Assembly (NCBI RefSeq): GCF_018437505.1
Contig: NZ_CP072467.1
Location: 310,001-374,000, forward strand
Direction: 5' to 3'
Source: Spiractinospora alimapuensis
Lineage (GTDB): Bacteria; Actinomycetota; Actinomycetes; Streptosporangiales; Streptosporangiaceae
DNA: 64,000 nt
Of this stretch, positions 53,454 through 62,577 are shown one piece after another. The stretch's first letter is position 1. Every line of letters starts with the position of its first letter. The notes below the pieces were generated by a model. It saw only the letters and a list, made by a program, of their open reading frames with translations. It had not been told where the DNA came from and ran no database searches. Both the position numbers and the translations under genes were made by a program.

Positions 53454-54719
53454 TCAGGTCGACGCTCGGCGCAGCGCCACGAAGCCCAGGAGGATGACCG
53501 GGGCGGTCAGGGCTGCGCCGACCACGTTGAGTCCCGTGAAGCCGATGGTGGCGACCAGCGTGCCCGAGGCCGCGCCGCAGCCGGCTCCGACAAGGTTCAT
53601 GACGAGGTCGGAGGACCCCTGGGCGCTGGGGCGTGCCTCGGGGGCCAGCGACTCCGACAGCAACGCCGAGCCGGCCACCACGGCGAACGACCATCCGAGA
53701 CCCAACAGGACGAGCCCCGTGGTCAGCAGCGTCTGGTTGTGTCCCGCGGCCCCGGCGCACGCCACGGCGAGCAGGAGCACTGCCTGGCCGACGAGGATCA
53801 CACGGACACGGCCCAGCCGGTCGGCCAGCCACCCAACCACGGGTGACAACGCGTACATGCCGGCGATGTGCAGGCTGATGGTGAGGCCAACCACCGTCAG
53901 CGCCGCCCCATCGTGGGACATGTGCACCGGGGTCATGGTCATGGTGCCCACCATCACGCCGTGACCGAGGGCGATCGTGGTCATGGCGAGGACGGCGTTG
54001 GGGGAGGAACGTACCGCCGCGATGCCCGACCGGACGCCGGTGCGCCCTCGCGTGGCGACGCCGAGGGACGAGCCCGTGCGGGACAGCAGCAGGGGGTCTG
54101 GGCGCAGTGCCACGGCGATGGCCAGTCCGGCGAGGCCGAAGGCGGCGGTGGAGAGCACGAAGGACCCCGACAGTGGTGTCAGTCCGAGGGTCGCGGCGAT
54201 GGACGTGCCGGGGCCGGTGAGGTTGGGGCCGGTGACGGCTCCGATCGTGGTGGCCCACACGACCAGCGAGAGGTCGCGGGCGCGGGTGGCGTCGGTGGCC
54301 AGGTCCGCGGCGGCGTAGCGCGCCTGGAGGTTGGTGGCGGTTCCCGACCCGAAGAGCACCATGCCGAGCAGGAACACGCCGAAGGAGTCGATCTGGGCGG
54401 CGAGGATGACGACGAGGCCGCCCAACGTGGCCACGAGCCAGCCCAGGCCGAGGCTGACACGGCGGCCATGGCGGGAGGCGACGGCGGCGAGAGGGAGGGC
54501 GAAGAGGGCGGCGCCGAGGGTGACCATGGTGGTGGCGAGCCCGGCCCAGGTCTCGGAGTTGGTGATGTCCTGGGCCACGAGAGCGCCGACGGCGAGAGCG
54601 GACCCCACGGCGATGCCGCCGATCACCTGCGCCGTCGACAGCACCAGCAGGGTGCGTCGTTGGACGGTGGAGCGGGTCGCGGGGGAGAGGTGGGGAGGGG
54701 CCGAGTCGTCGACGGTCAT
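53454..54719 (-). CDS. MFS transporter
   Basis: Twelve-helix major facilitator protein of 421 aa. ALPLAAVASRHGRRVSLGLGWL carries the family motif between helices 2 and 3, and GWLADRLGRVRVILVG its counterpart in the second half; LQARYAAADLATDATRARDLSLVVW is also typical of this group. The cargo is unknown. ATG 54719; no operon partner is evident. Confidence 0.9.
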   Translation of the reverse strand: MTVDDSAPPHLSPATRSTVQRRTLLVLSTAQVIGGIAVGSALAVGALVAQDITNSETWAGLATTMVTLGAALFALPLAAVASRHGRRVSLGLGWLVATLGGLVVILAAQIDSFGVFLLGMVLFGSGTATNLQARYAAADLATDATRARDLSLVVWATTIGAVTGPNLTGPGTSIAATLGLTPLSGSFVLSTAAFGLAGLAIAVALRPDPLLLSRTGSSLGVATRGRTGVRSGIAAVRSSPNAVLAMTTIALGHGVMVGTMTMTPVHMSHDGAALTVVGLTISLHIAGMYALSPVVGWLADRLGRVRVILVGQAVLLLAVACAGAAGHNQTLLTTGLVLLGLGWSFAVVAGSALLSESLAPEARPSAQGSSDLVMNLVGAGCGAASGTLVATIGFTGLNVVGAALTAPVILLGFVALRRAST

Positions 54720-55796
54720 GCGGTGCCCTCCCCGATGGGTGTAGACATCCGATCAAGGATAGGTGGGATGAAACCCTCCCCGGGAAGGGGGCGGGGCTCA
54801 GGGAAGTGTCGACGGTGGCCCGCGCCGGATGGGTGGCACGGGAGCTCTCCCGCCGGGGGTGTGTCGGGCGCGTCGGTCGGGTCGCTGGTGGCCGTGTGCT
54901 CTCCGACGCGCGTGGGAGAGAACCTCGGCGTGCGACGTCGACGGTGTTCGGGGAGGGGGTGGCGGGCGCACACGACGGCGGGCACGAGACCACTGGGGGC
55001 CGTGGGAACCGGCGACAGGGCCGGGTGGTCGTGGCCGACACCGACGGGCACCGACCGGCCGTGTCCACTCTCGACGTGTCGGTCGTCGTCGGAGTGGGGG
55101 CGTTCCCGTCGGCAAGGTGGGTTGCGTGTGCGGGCCCCAGGCCGGCGCGAGAGCCGTTGACCTTGACCGCGCTGTCGGCGGTGAACGCCACGTCGGACGG
55201 TCGGACGCGTGGGTCCACGTCGACTGCCATCCGTTCGCGGCGCCGGTCCCTGGTGGGATCTACACGAATGGAATCAGCGGCGACGGAAGTCGGGGAAGAA
55301 CCGCCGCACGCCTGCCGCTCCTCCCACTCAGATCGTCGAGTGTGAGGGAACCCAGGAACAGGGCGAACGGGAACCCGTTCAACGACCGCACGTCCGGGCC
55401 GCGATACCAGGGTGTACTCCAACGTCGTGGACCACAGTGACGGGAGATGGTGCTCGTGGAGGCCGGACGACGGTCCGTGGTTGGGGTGCGTCCCAGTACC
55501 GGGGTCGGTCGGGGAGTCCTGCACGGTGGCGGAGACGCGGGCATGGGGCCCACCGACGGCGCCTGTGGTGTCGGGTACTGGGCGTGACCGGTTCCGGCCC
55601 CGGCTGGGGTGTGGGCGTCGAGCGCGAGGTGGCCCCCACGGCGGGCCCCAGGTCGGACCGGATCTCGCCACAGTTGATCTACGATGTAAAGGTGGGGGTT
55701 GTTGAAAGACGCCCATAACGGAAAGCAACCTCTACGAGACGAGGACCGTCTCATCCCCAACACTCGACGATCGTGGAAAAGGAAGGTGCACGCCCC
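54720..55796. other. Long intergenic region without a recognisable gene
   Basis: About 1.1 kb. Open frames on both strands, including a very long minus-strand one running through the MFS gene, are low-complexity Pro/Arg/Thr-rich and show no family motif. Near its right end GATCTACGATGTAAAGG (55676-55692) looks like a promoter-type element. A short gene cannot be excluded. Confidence 0.45.
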
Positions 55797-56207
55797 GTGG
55801 GTTACCAGCCTCCGTCGTACGGACCGCCGCCACCGCCACCCGGAGGGTACGGGTTTCCTCCCGGGGGAGCCTTCCCACCGGGAGGCACCGGCCCACCGGG
55901 AGGCACCGGCCCACCCGGGGGATACGGCCAGCCCTCCGAACCTCCGGCCAACGACGGTCTGGTCATCGGCTCGGTCGTGGCCAGCGTGCTGGGCACCTTC
56001 GCGGTCTGCCTCTTGGTCACACTCGCGCTGCCGCTGCCGTTGATCGGGCTCGTCCTCAGCGTGATCGCGTTGATCCAACGGGAGTCCAACCCGTCGGTGG
56101 CGCGTAACTGCGCCTACGCCGCATACGGATGCGTCGCGGTGGGAGTGGTGATCGGCCTCGTCGTCTTCTTCGCCTTCTTCACGGTCGGTTTCCTCGACGC
56201 CGTATGA
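55797..56207 (+). CDS. Pro/Gly/Tyr-rich membrane protein (DUF4190-like)
   Basis: Protein of 136 aa. Residues 1-45 are Pro/Gly/Tyr-rich with two tandem GGTGPP units; then come two long hydrophobic segments (LVIGSVVASVLGTFAVCLLVTLALPLPLIGLVLSVIALI and CVAVGVVIGLVVFFAFFTVGFL). This layout matches DUF4190-type small membrane proteins of actinomycetes, function unknown. GTG 55797 is favoured by AAGGAAGG upstream; GTG 55773 is also in frame. Confidence 0.75.
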   Translation: MGYQPPSYGPPPPPPGGYGFPPGGAFPPGGTGPPGGTGPPGGYGQPSEPPANDGLVIGSVVASVLGTFAVCLLVTLALPLPLIGLVLSVIALIQRESNPSVARNCAYAAYGCVAVGVVIGLVVFFAFFTVGFLDAV

Positions 56208-56209
56208 CG

Positions 56210-56233
56210 GGGTGGGGGACACGCCCCCCACCC
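56210..56233. terminator. Bidirectional hairpin after the membrane protein gene
   Basis: GGGTGGGGG / CCCCCACCC, a perfect 9-bp stem with a 6-nt loop, between convergent stops at 56207 and 56258. Confidence 0.65.
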
Positions 56234-56257
56234 ACACCCAACCAGCGTGGCTGACCG

Positions 56258-57817
56258 TCAGGGGAGTCGGAAGGTGAGGTCCGCGGTGACCGCTCCCGTG
56301 TCCATCTGCGCCTTCTGCAACTGCCCGGAGAAGTCCCAGTTCATCGACTGCCATCGCGTGAACTGGTCCAGCACCCACAGCCCCGACAGGCGGCCACCAT
56401 TGCCGGAACGGCCGTTGCCCCCGAACGGCAGGTGCGCCTCCGCGCCGGACGTGGAGTTGTTCACGCTGACCATGCCCGCCCCCACGCCGCCGCGGAACGT
56501 GAACGCCGACCGTGGGTTGGTCGTGTAGATCGCGCAGGACAGTCCATAGCCGGGGAGGTTGGCGAGTTCGATCGCCTCCTCCAGGTGTCGGTAGGTCGTC
56601 ACGCCCACCAACGGTCCGAACGTCTCCTCGGTGAACACCTGGTCCCCGGGCCGAACCCCGTCCAGGATCACGGGGTGGTAGTACAGACCCCGTTCCGCGT
56701 CCCCCACGAAACCGGCCCGCGGGTTGTCCGGGCCGATCCGGCCCGTCCCGGTCGAGCCCAGCACCCGATGGTGGTCGGAGATCCACCCCAGATAGCCCTC
56801 ATAGCGCTCCGCGAAGCGTTCGCTGAGCATCGGCCCGTACAGCACGTCCTCCGTGGGGTCACCCACCGCCGCGGAACGAGTCGCCGCGTCGAAACGGTCC
56901 AGGAACGCGTCGTGTACCGACTCGTGCACCAGCACCGTGCCCAACGACGTGCAGCGCTGCCCGGCCGTACCGAACCCGGAGAACAACGCGCCCTGGACCG
57001 CCGCGTCCAGGTCGGCGTCCTCGGTGACCACCATCGGGTTCTTGCCGCCCAGTTCCAGGCACGGCGTCTGTAGGTGACGGCCACACAGCTCACCCACGCG
57101 CACTCCCACCGCGCTGGAGCCCGTGAACCCCACCTTGTCCACTAGTCCCTGGTCCAGCGCCGCCTCCAACCCGGAGAACGTGTCCTCCCCGGAGGCGTAC
57201 ACCAGGTTCAACGCACCGTCGGGCAGGCCACCGCGGCGGAACAGTTCGAACAGGGCCCACGAACACGACGCGGCGTACTCCGCGGGCTTCCACACCACCG
57301 AGTTGCCCGCGAGAAGAGCGGGAATGATGTACCAGGACGGAACCGCGACCGGGAAGTTCCCCGCCGTGATGACCATGGCGGTGCCCACCGGGGTGCGGTA
57401 GGTGAAGAGTTCCTTGTTCGGCATCTCCGAGGGGACGGTCTGGCCATACAGGCGCCGACCCTCGCCGCGGAAGTACTCACAGGTGTCGATGATCTCCTGT
57501 ACCTCGCCGCGGGCCTCCGCCAGCGGCTTGCCGATGTCGCGCGTCACCGCCCGCGCCAGGGCCTCCTTGTTCGCCGCCACCAGTTCGCCGATGTTGGCGA
57601 TCGTCTGGCCGCGCACGGGCGCGGGGACACGGGCCCAGGTGGACTGGGCGTCCTTGGCCGCCTGGCACGCGGCCACCACGTCCTTGGGCCCCGCCAGACT
57701 CACCTCGGCGACCACCTCGTCGGTGTGCGCGGGGTTCAGGCTGCGCACCGGACTCTCGGAGGCGGGCAGGGAACGGCCGGACACCATCGAACTCAATCGG
57801 GCAGGGCTGGGGGTCAA
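56258..57817 (-). CDS. Aldehyde dehydrogenase, semialdehyde type
   Basis: NAD(P)-dependent aldehyde dehydrogenase of 519 aa with an intact active site: Asn154 (AGNFPVAVP), Lys177 (VVWKPAEYA), Glu255 (CLELGGKNP) and Cys289 (GTAGQRCTSLG). The FTEETFGPLVGV and SVNNSTSGAEAHLPFGG blocks are conserved. The likely start is TTG 57817, 6 nt after AAGGAGG; a GTG further in is possible. Position after a PucR regulator and an amino-acid importer suggests a semialdehyde from amino-acid or amine breakdown; exact substrate unknown. Confidence 0.9.
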   Translation of the reverse strand: MTPSPARLSSMVSGRSLPASESPVRSLNPAHTDEVVAEVSLAGPKDVVAACQAAKDAQSTWARVPAPVRGQTIANIGELVAANKEALARAVTRDIGKPLAEARGEVQEIIDTCEYFRGEGRRLYGQTVPSEMPNKELFTYRTPVGTAMVITAGNFPVAVPSWYIIPALLAGNSVVWKPAEYAASCSWALFELFRRGGLPDGALNLVYASGEDTFSGLEAALDQGLVDKVGFTGSSAVGVRVGELCGRHLQTPCLELGGKNPMVVTEDADLDAAVQGALFSGFGTAGQRCTSLGTVLVHESVHDAFLDRFDAATRSAAVGDPTEDVLYGPMLSERFAERYEGYLGWISDHHRVLGSTGTGRIGPDNPRAGFVGDAERGLYYHPVILDGVRPGDQVFTEETFGPLVGVTTYRHLEEAIELANLPGYGLSCAIYTTNPRSAFTFRGGVGAGMVSVNNSTSGAEAHLPFGGNGRSGNGGRLSGLWVLDQFTRWQSMNWDFSGQLQKAQMDTGAVTADLTFRLP

Positions 57818-58116
57818 CGCTGACCTCCTTCATGGCGGGACCAGGAACGGCTACACAGGCTATGCCGCCACCACCTCCCGGCGGTAGAGGCCCGCCGACC
57901 GGTTGGAGACGCCGCGGCCCGCGTGGGTGCGGTGGGCGGGGGTCGTGGCGTCGGCCGAGCGCGCGCCGCGTCCGCCGGCCCATGACCGGGGGCCCACGGA
58001 CACCGACGTCCCACCGACCCAGCGCTGGCTCACGTCGCCGACCAGGGTGGGGGAGAGGGACTACGACCAGCCCACCGAGGGGCGCCGCCGACAAGGCACA
58101 CCCGACGCGGACGCCG
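57818..58116. other. Intergenic region between PucR and aldehyde dehydrogenase genes
   Basis: 299 bp with no gene or clear hairpin. It ends with the AAGGAGG ribosome site of the dehydrogenase. A promoter is expected but none is convincing. Confidence 0.35.
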
Positions 58117-59652
58117 CTATCGCGGGTCGGTGGCCCACCGCAGGGCGAACCACAGTCGCATTCGTTGTTCGGGGTCGGCCAGGTCCACGCCCAGGCGTCG
58201 TTGGACGCCCTCGACACGCTCCCGGACGGTGCGGCGGTTCGTGCCCAGGGTCGCCGCCGTGCGGTCCAGGTCGCCGTGGTGGGCCAACCACACGCGCAGC
58301 GCGTGGCGCAGGTCGCGCGATGTGGTGTCGCCGCCGGTGATCGGCGCCAACATGGCCGAGGAGAGCCGTCGGGCCTGGGACTGGTTCACCATGGCCTCCC
58401 AACTGGTGTCCGCGCCCTGCCAGGTCAGTGGAGATCCCACGGCCCGTGCGCGCTCCAGGAGCCCACGCGCCTCCGTGTCGGCCTCGTGCAGCTCGTCGGC
58501 CGCCACCGGACGGCTCAACACCGCCAGCCACCCCCGGCTCCGCAACTCCTCCAACACGCCCCACCCCGGTGCGCCGTCCTCACCGCCGCGGTCGGGGACC
58601 ACGCCCCGCATTCGCCCGTCCGCCACCTCCACCACAGGGCTGGCGACGATCTCGCGCACCTCGGCCGGTCCCGCGGCGGCCTCGTCGCCGACCGCCGCCC
58701 CACACACCACCCGCCAGCGCGCGAACACCGACGGAACGAGTGACGTCACGGCGTCGCGCCGGGCCCGCCCCACCGCCACCGGATCGGCGAGTACCAGCCG
58801 CGACAGCGCCGACGTCAACCGCGCCGCGCGCGTGCCCCCCACCCGCGGGCCTCCCACGCTCTCCAACGGAACCACCGCGGCGCCCAGCACGGCGCGACCC
58901 GCCGCGTCCAACCCGCCCGACACCCCCGCGCAGAGCACATCGCCCGCCCCGATCCGCCGTACCAGGAGTTCCTCTCCGTCGACGTTGGCGCGGACCCACT
59001 CCGGAGCGACGGCACGACGGGCCGCGGCAGCCAGATCCGCGAGTGCCCTGGGCAAGGGGGAGGGGACCGGGCCGGAGGACTCGCACACCTGACCGGACTC
59101 GTCCACCAGTACCGCCCAACACCCGAGGCTGTGGGTCAGGACGTTCACCATGGCCGCCCGAGGGTCGGGCTCGTAGGCGGCCCGCGCGAGATTGTGGTGC
59201 GTCGTCTCCAGCCAGCGCAGCTCCTCCTGGCGTCGGGCCCGCAGCAGGTCCTGGACCGCCTGACACACCGCCACGAACGGGGTTTCCGCCGGGACGCGCA
59301 CCAAGGGCAGGAACTGCCGCCGACACTCACGTACCAGCACGTCCGGCAGTGGGGCGTTGCCCGGCTCCGCACCGAAACCCACCGCGCCCACGCCCGCCCC
59401 CACCAGGGAGGCCACGTAGGCCTGGACCGGGTCGGGGGAGAGGTCCAGACCCGCGCCCGAGGTCAACAACAACTCCCCACCCCGTAGATGCGGCGCGGGG
59501 TCGGCCAACTCCACGACCCCCGCCCACCGCACCCACGCGGGCGGTCCCTGCACCGGCGTCTCCAACCGCAGCCCCAGGTCACGGCGCGCCGTCACCGTGG
59601 ACAACGCGACCCAGCCGGCGTCACCCGGTGGGGAGGGGGCGGTCAACGTCAC
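58117..59652 (-). CDS. PucR-family transcriptional regulator
   Basis: Regulator of 511 aa. The N-terminal PucR sensor domain (GVVELADPAPHLRGGELLLTSGAGL ... VGFGAEPGNAPLPDVLVREC) is followed by a central domain and a C-terminal HTH_30 helix-turn-helix (DLRHALRVWLAHHGDLDRTAATLGTNRRTVRERVEGVQRRLGVDL). PucR regulators often control amino-acid, purine or GABA catabolism and sit beside the genes they control. GTG 59652 is chosen; the longer frame lacks homology. Confidence 0.92.
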   Translation of the reverse strand: MTLTAPSPPGDAGWVALSTVTARRDLGLRLETPVQGPPAWVRWAGVVELADPAPHLRGGELLLTSGAGLDLSPDPVQAYVASLVGAGVGAVGFGAEPGNAPLPDVLVRECRRQFLPLVRVPAETPFVAVCQAVQDLLRARRQEELRWLETTHHNLARAAYEPDPRAAMVNVLTHSLGCWAVLVDESGQVCESSGPVPSPLPRALADLAAAARRAVAPEWVRANVDGEELLVRRIGAGDVLCAGVSGGLDAAGRAVLGAAVVPLESVGGPRVGGTRAARLTSALSRLVLADPVAVGRARRDAVTSLVPSVFARWRVVCGAAVGDEAAAGPAEVREIVASPVVEVADGRMRGVVPDRGGEDGAPGWGVLEELRSRGWLAVLSRPVAADELHEADTEARGLLERARAVGSPLTWQGADTSWEAMVNQSQARRLSSAMLAPITGGDTTSRDLRHALRVWLAHHGDLDRTAATLGTNRRTVRERVEGVQRRLGVDLADPEQRMRLWFALRWATDPR

Positions 59653-59698
59653 GCGACATCCGTTCCTGGGGGAAACCACACGAACCGCGCCAAACACG

Positions 59699-59747
59699 GG
59701 CGCCGGTTCGCTGCCGGGCAGTGTAGCCCCCACGGCGAACCGGCGCC
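59699..59747 (-). terminator. Inverted repeat after the amino-acid ABC operon
   Basis: GGCGCCGGTTCG and CGAACCGGCGCC, a perfect 12-bp stem with a 25-nt loop, 7 nt after the ABC ATPase stop and before pucR. It is either a terminator or a PucR site. Confidence 0.5.
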
Positions 59748-59753
59748 GCGCGG

Positions 59754-60521
59754 CTACAGCCGGCCCGCGTCGATGATGCGTTCCAGGAACTGGCGCGTCC
59801 GCGGCTCGGTGGGATCTCCCAACACCCGCTCCGGGGGGCCCTGCTCCAGAATCCGCCCACCATCCAAGAAACACACCTGATCGGCGACCTGCCGGGCGAA
59901 CCCCATCTCGTGTGTCGCCAGCAGCATCGTCATCCCCTCGTCGCGGAGACTCCGCACCAGCGACAGCACCTCACCCACCAGCTCGGGGTCCAACGCGGAG
60001 GTGACCTCGTCCAGCAGCAGCAACCGCGGCGAGTTCACCAGCGCCCGCACGATCGCGACCCGCTGCTGTTGCCCGCCCGACAACCGGTCCGGGTACTCTC
60101 GCGCCTTGGCCGCCAACCCGACCCGCTCCAACAACTCCATGGCGTGGGTCTCGGCCTCACCCCGGCGACGCCGGTGCACCCGACGCGGAGCCAATGTCAC
60201 GTTGTCCAACACCGTCATGTGCGGGAACAGGTTGTAGGACTGGAACACCATCCCGATGCGCTGCCGCACCCGGTCCGGATTCACCCGCGGATCGGTGATG
60301 TCGTCGCCGTCGAGATGGATCGTCCCGTCGGAGATCCGCTCCAGCAACGTCACGCACCGCAGCAGCGTGGACTTGCCCGACCCCGACGCCCCGATCAGCG
60401 CCACGACCTCGTGCTCGGCCACGTCCAGGCTCAGGTCCGAAAGCACCGCCGAGCCCCGGAACTCCTTCCGTACCGCCCGGCACGACAACACCGGACCGCC
60501 CGCCACACCCAGATCGCTCAC
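59754..60521 (-). CDS. Polar amino-acid ABC transporter ATP-binding protein
   Basis: ATPase of 255 aa of the GlnQ/HisP class. Walker A GASGSGKST, signature LSGGQQQRVAIVRAL, Walker B LLLLDEVTSALDPEL, H-loop LATHEMGFARQVAD. The DEVTSALDPELVGEVL and FQSYNLFPHMTVLDN blocks are diagnostic for polar amino-acid importers. GTG 60521 overlaps the permease stop (GTGA). Confidence 0.94.
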   Translation of the reverse strand: MSDLGVAGGPVLSCRAVRKEFRGSAVLSDLSLDVAEHEVVALIGASGSGKSTLLRCVTLLERISDGTIHLDGDDITDPRVNPDRVRQRIGMVFQSYNLFPHMTVLDNVTLAPRRVHRRRRGEAETHAMELLERVGLAAKAREYPDRLSGGQQQRVAIVRALVNSPRLLLLDEVTSALDPELVGEVLSLVRSLRDEGMTMLLATHEMGFARQVADQVCFLDGGRILEQGPPERVLGDPTEPRTRQFLERIIDAGRL

Positions 60522-61402
60522 TGTGCCCCCTCGGCCGACTGCCGTCGCGCCGCCCGCATCGTCACCCAGTCGGTCACCGCCACCAGCGGCACCGCCATCA
60601 ACACGAACAACACGCCCGCCACGATGTAGGGCGTGAAGTTGTAGGACTGCGCCGTGGAGATCTGCGCCGCCCGGATCGCGTCGATCGGCCCCGCCAAGGA
60701 GATCAGCCCCACGTCCTTCTGCAACGCCACCATGTCGTTGAGCAGGGGAGGGGTGACCCGGCGGATGGCCTGTGGGAGCACCACGTGGCGCATGGTCTGG
60801 GCGTAGCTGAGCCCCAGCGACCGCGCCGCCGCGATCTGGCTGGGGTGCACCGACTCGATTCCCGCGCGGAACACCTCAGCGATGTAGGCGCCGTAGGTGA
60901 CGACGAGCGCGATGCCGCCCAGGACCAAGACACTCGGTGTGCCCTCCAGGCGTAGGCCCGGCACCCCGAACGCCATCAGGTACAGCACGATGATGAGGGG
61001 GGCGCCGCGGAACCCGTAGGTGTAGGAGGTGGCCAGGGCGCGCAGCGGGAAGAAAACGGGGCCCCGCAGGGTGCGCATGATGGCGACCATGAGCCCGAGC
61101 AGGAGGGCGCCGACAGCGCAGAAGACGAGTACGCGAGCGTTGAGCCACAGACCCGTCGCCACCGCCGGCAGGGACTCCCGCGCGACGTCGAGGTCGAAGA
61201 AGGTGTCCTTGACGCGTTCCCACCCCGGGGAGCCCATGATGAGCACCGTCAGTGTCACGCCGACGACGGCGGTGGAGCCCGCTCCGATCAGGACCGAGCG
61301 CACCGTCTGTCGTCGCCGGTAGGACTCACGTCGACGCTGGACCTCGCTGGGACCCGATGCACGCCCCGGGGATGAGTCCCCCGCGTCCACCGGGACGCTC
61401 AC
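60518..61402 (-). CDS. Polar amino-acid ABC transporter permease
   Basis: HisM-type permease of 294 aa. A polar N-terminal tail precedes the helices; YTYGFRGAPLIIVLYLMAFG and EVFRAGIESVHPSQIAAARSLGLSYAQTMRHVVLPQAIRRVTPPLLND form the conserved EAA-loop region. GTG 61402 overlaps the binding-protein stop. Only one permease is present, so it probably works as a homodimer. Confidence 0.94.
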   Translation of the reverse strand: MSVPVDAGDSSPGRASGPSEVQRRRESYRRRQTVRSVLIGAGSTAVVGVTLTVLIMGSPGWERVKDTFFDLDVARESLPAVATGLWLNARVLVFCAVGALLLGLMVAIMRTLRGPVFFPLRALATSYTYGFRGAPLIIVLYLMAFGVPGLRLEGTPSVLVLGGIALVVTYGAYIAEVFRAGIESVHPSQIAAARSLGLSYAQTMRHVVLPQAIRRVTPPLLNDMVALQKDVGLISLAGPIDAIRAAQISTAQSYNFTPYIVAGVLFVLMAVPLVAVTDWVTMRAARRQSAEGAQ

Positions 61403-62280
61403 GACAGTTCGGGAGCGTCAGCGACCTCGGCCAGCCACTCCTGCTCGAGGTCGGCGAGGGTGCCGTCCTCACGCAGGGTGTCCACGGCCGCGGTCACGCA
61501 GTCGGTCAGCGGCGAGTCCTTGTCCAGCACCGCGCCGAACTCCTCGTTGTCACTGTCCAACGCGGGCAGCTGCCCCACGATCATCCCGTCGTCCAACTCG
61601 GCGGAGGTGATGTAGAACGCCGTGGGCAGGTCGACCACGAACGCGTCGATCTGTTCGTTCTCCAACGCGAGCTTGCCGTCGTCGTTGGTGTTGAACACCT
61701 GCGGCTCGTCCGCGGGCTCGATGAGTTCCTCCACCGCGTGGTAGCTCGTGGTGCCCACCTGGGCCCCGAGGTCCACCTCGGCGAGGTCCGCGAGGGACTC
61801 CGCCTCGGCGGCCTCCGAACCCTCCAACGCGACGACGGCCTGGCGCACCTCGTAGTACGGCGAGGAGAAGTCGACGGCCTCCTCCCGGTCCTCGGTGATG
61901 GAGAACTGGTTGACGTTGAAGTCGAACTCCTTGGGGCCCGGCTGGATCGCGTTGTTGAACTCCACGCTGGCCCACCGCACGTCGCCGTCGTCGTAGCCGA
62001 GTTCGGCGGCGATCGCGTAGGCCACGGCGGACTCGAACCCCTCGCCGTTCTCCGGGTCGTCGTCCACGAACCACGGCGGGTACGCCGGGGTGCTCGTACC
62101 GACGGTCAGCGTGCCCTCCTCCAGCGTCTCCATGCTGTCGGGCGTGCACTCCAGCGCGGACCCGTCCGCGGCGCTGTCGGCGTCGTCCTCGGCCGGAGCA
62201 CAGGCCGTGACAGCGAGGACGCCGACAAGGGACAAGGGCACCGCCACACGGCGGACAGGCAAGGAGATCACACGACTCAC
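61399..62280 (-). CDS. Amino-acid ABC transporter substrate-binding lipoprotein
   Basis: Binding protein of 293 aa of the SBP_bac_3 family. GTG 62280 gives a signal peptide ending LVGVLAVTAC (lipobox), then a linker rich in Asp/Ala. EGTLTVGTSTPAYPPWFVDDDPENGEGFESAVAYAIAAELGY is the family start, with FDFNVNQFSITEDREEAVDFSSPYYEVRQAVV and VGTTSYHAVEEL later. It is the first gene of the operon. The ligand is unknown. Confidence 0.92.
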   Translation of the reverse strand: MSRVISLPVRRVAVPLSLVGVLAVTACAPAEDDADSAADGSALECTPDSMETLEEGTLTVGTSTPAYPPWFVDDDPENGEGFESAVAYAIAAELGYDDGDVRWASVEFNNAIQPGPKEFDFNVNQFSITEDREEAVDFSSPYYEVRQAVVALEGSEAAEAESLADLAEVDLGAQVGTTSYHAVEELIEPADEPQVFNTNDDGKLALENEQIDAFVVDLPTAFYITSAELDDGMIVGQLPALDSDNEEFGAVLDKDSPLTDCVTAAVDTLREDGTLADLEQEWLAEVADAPELS

Positions 62281-62344
62281 CGACAACTCTCGACTGTTCG
62301 GGGGAGGACCGCGCCCGCACGACGGATCGGTCCGGATTCGCCTC

Positions 62345-62350
62345 ATCATA
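62345..62350 (-). promoter_or_regulatory. Possible -10 element of the amino-acid ABC operon
   Basis: TATGAT on the minus strand, about 65 nt before the GTG at 62280; no good -35 at 17 nt. Confidence 0.3.
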
Positions 62351-62577
62351 AGTGGATGATCTCCATCCGCACCGTTCGCCCCAGATCACCCACACGCGTT
62401 CGGCGACTGCTCCGCCCCGCGTTCCGGGCCCCACCAGCACCGTGATCGCCCGATGTCGCCCACGGAGCGGCCTTTACGCACCGATGACCTAATTCACACG
62501 TGTCGGGCGCCGCGGGGGCCCGCTCCGGTACGAGACGCTAGAGCCATGGCATCCCAGCGAATTCCCAGGAACCGCCC

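Noticed and set aside
53233-55728. Very long minus-strand open frame (831 codons) across the MFS gene and its upstream region
   Set aside because: Low-complexity Pro/Arg/Thr composition, and it overlaps a well-supported MFS gene in another frame; a by-product of high GC.
62264-62280. TTGTCGGTG resembling a PafBC-dependent promoter element
   Set aside because: It overlaps the start codon of the binding-protein gene and lacks the TANNNT -10 at the right distance.
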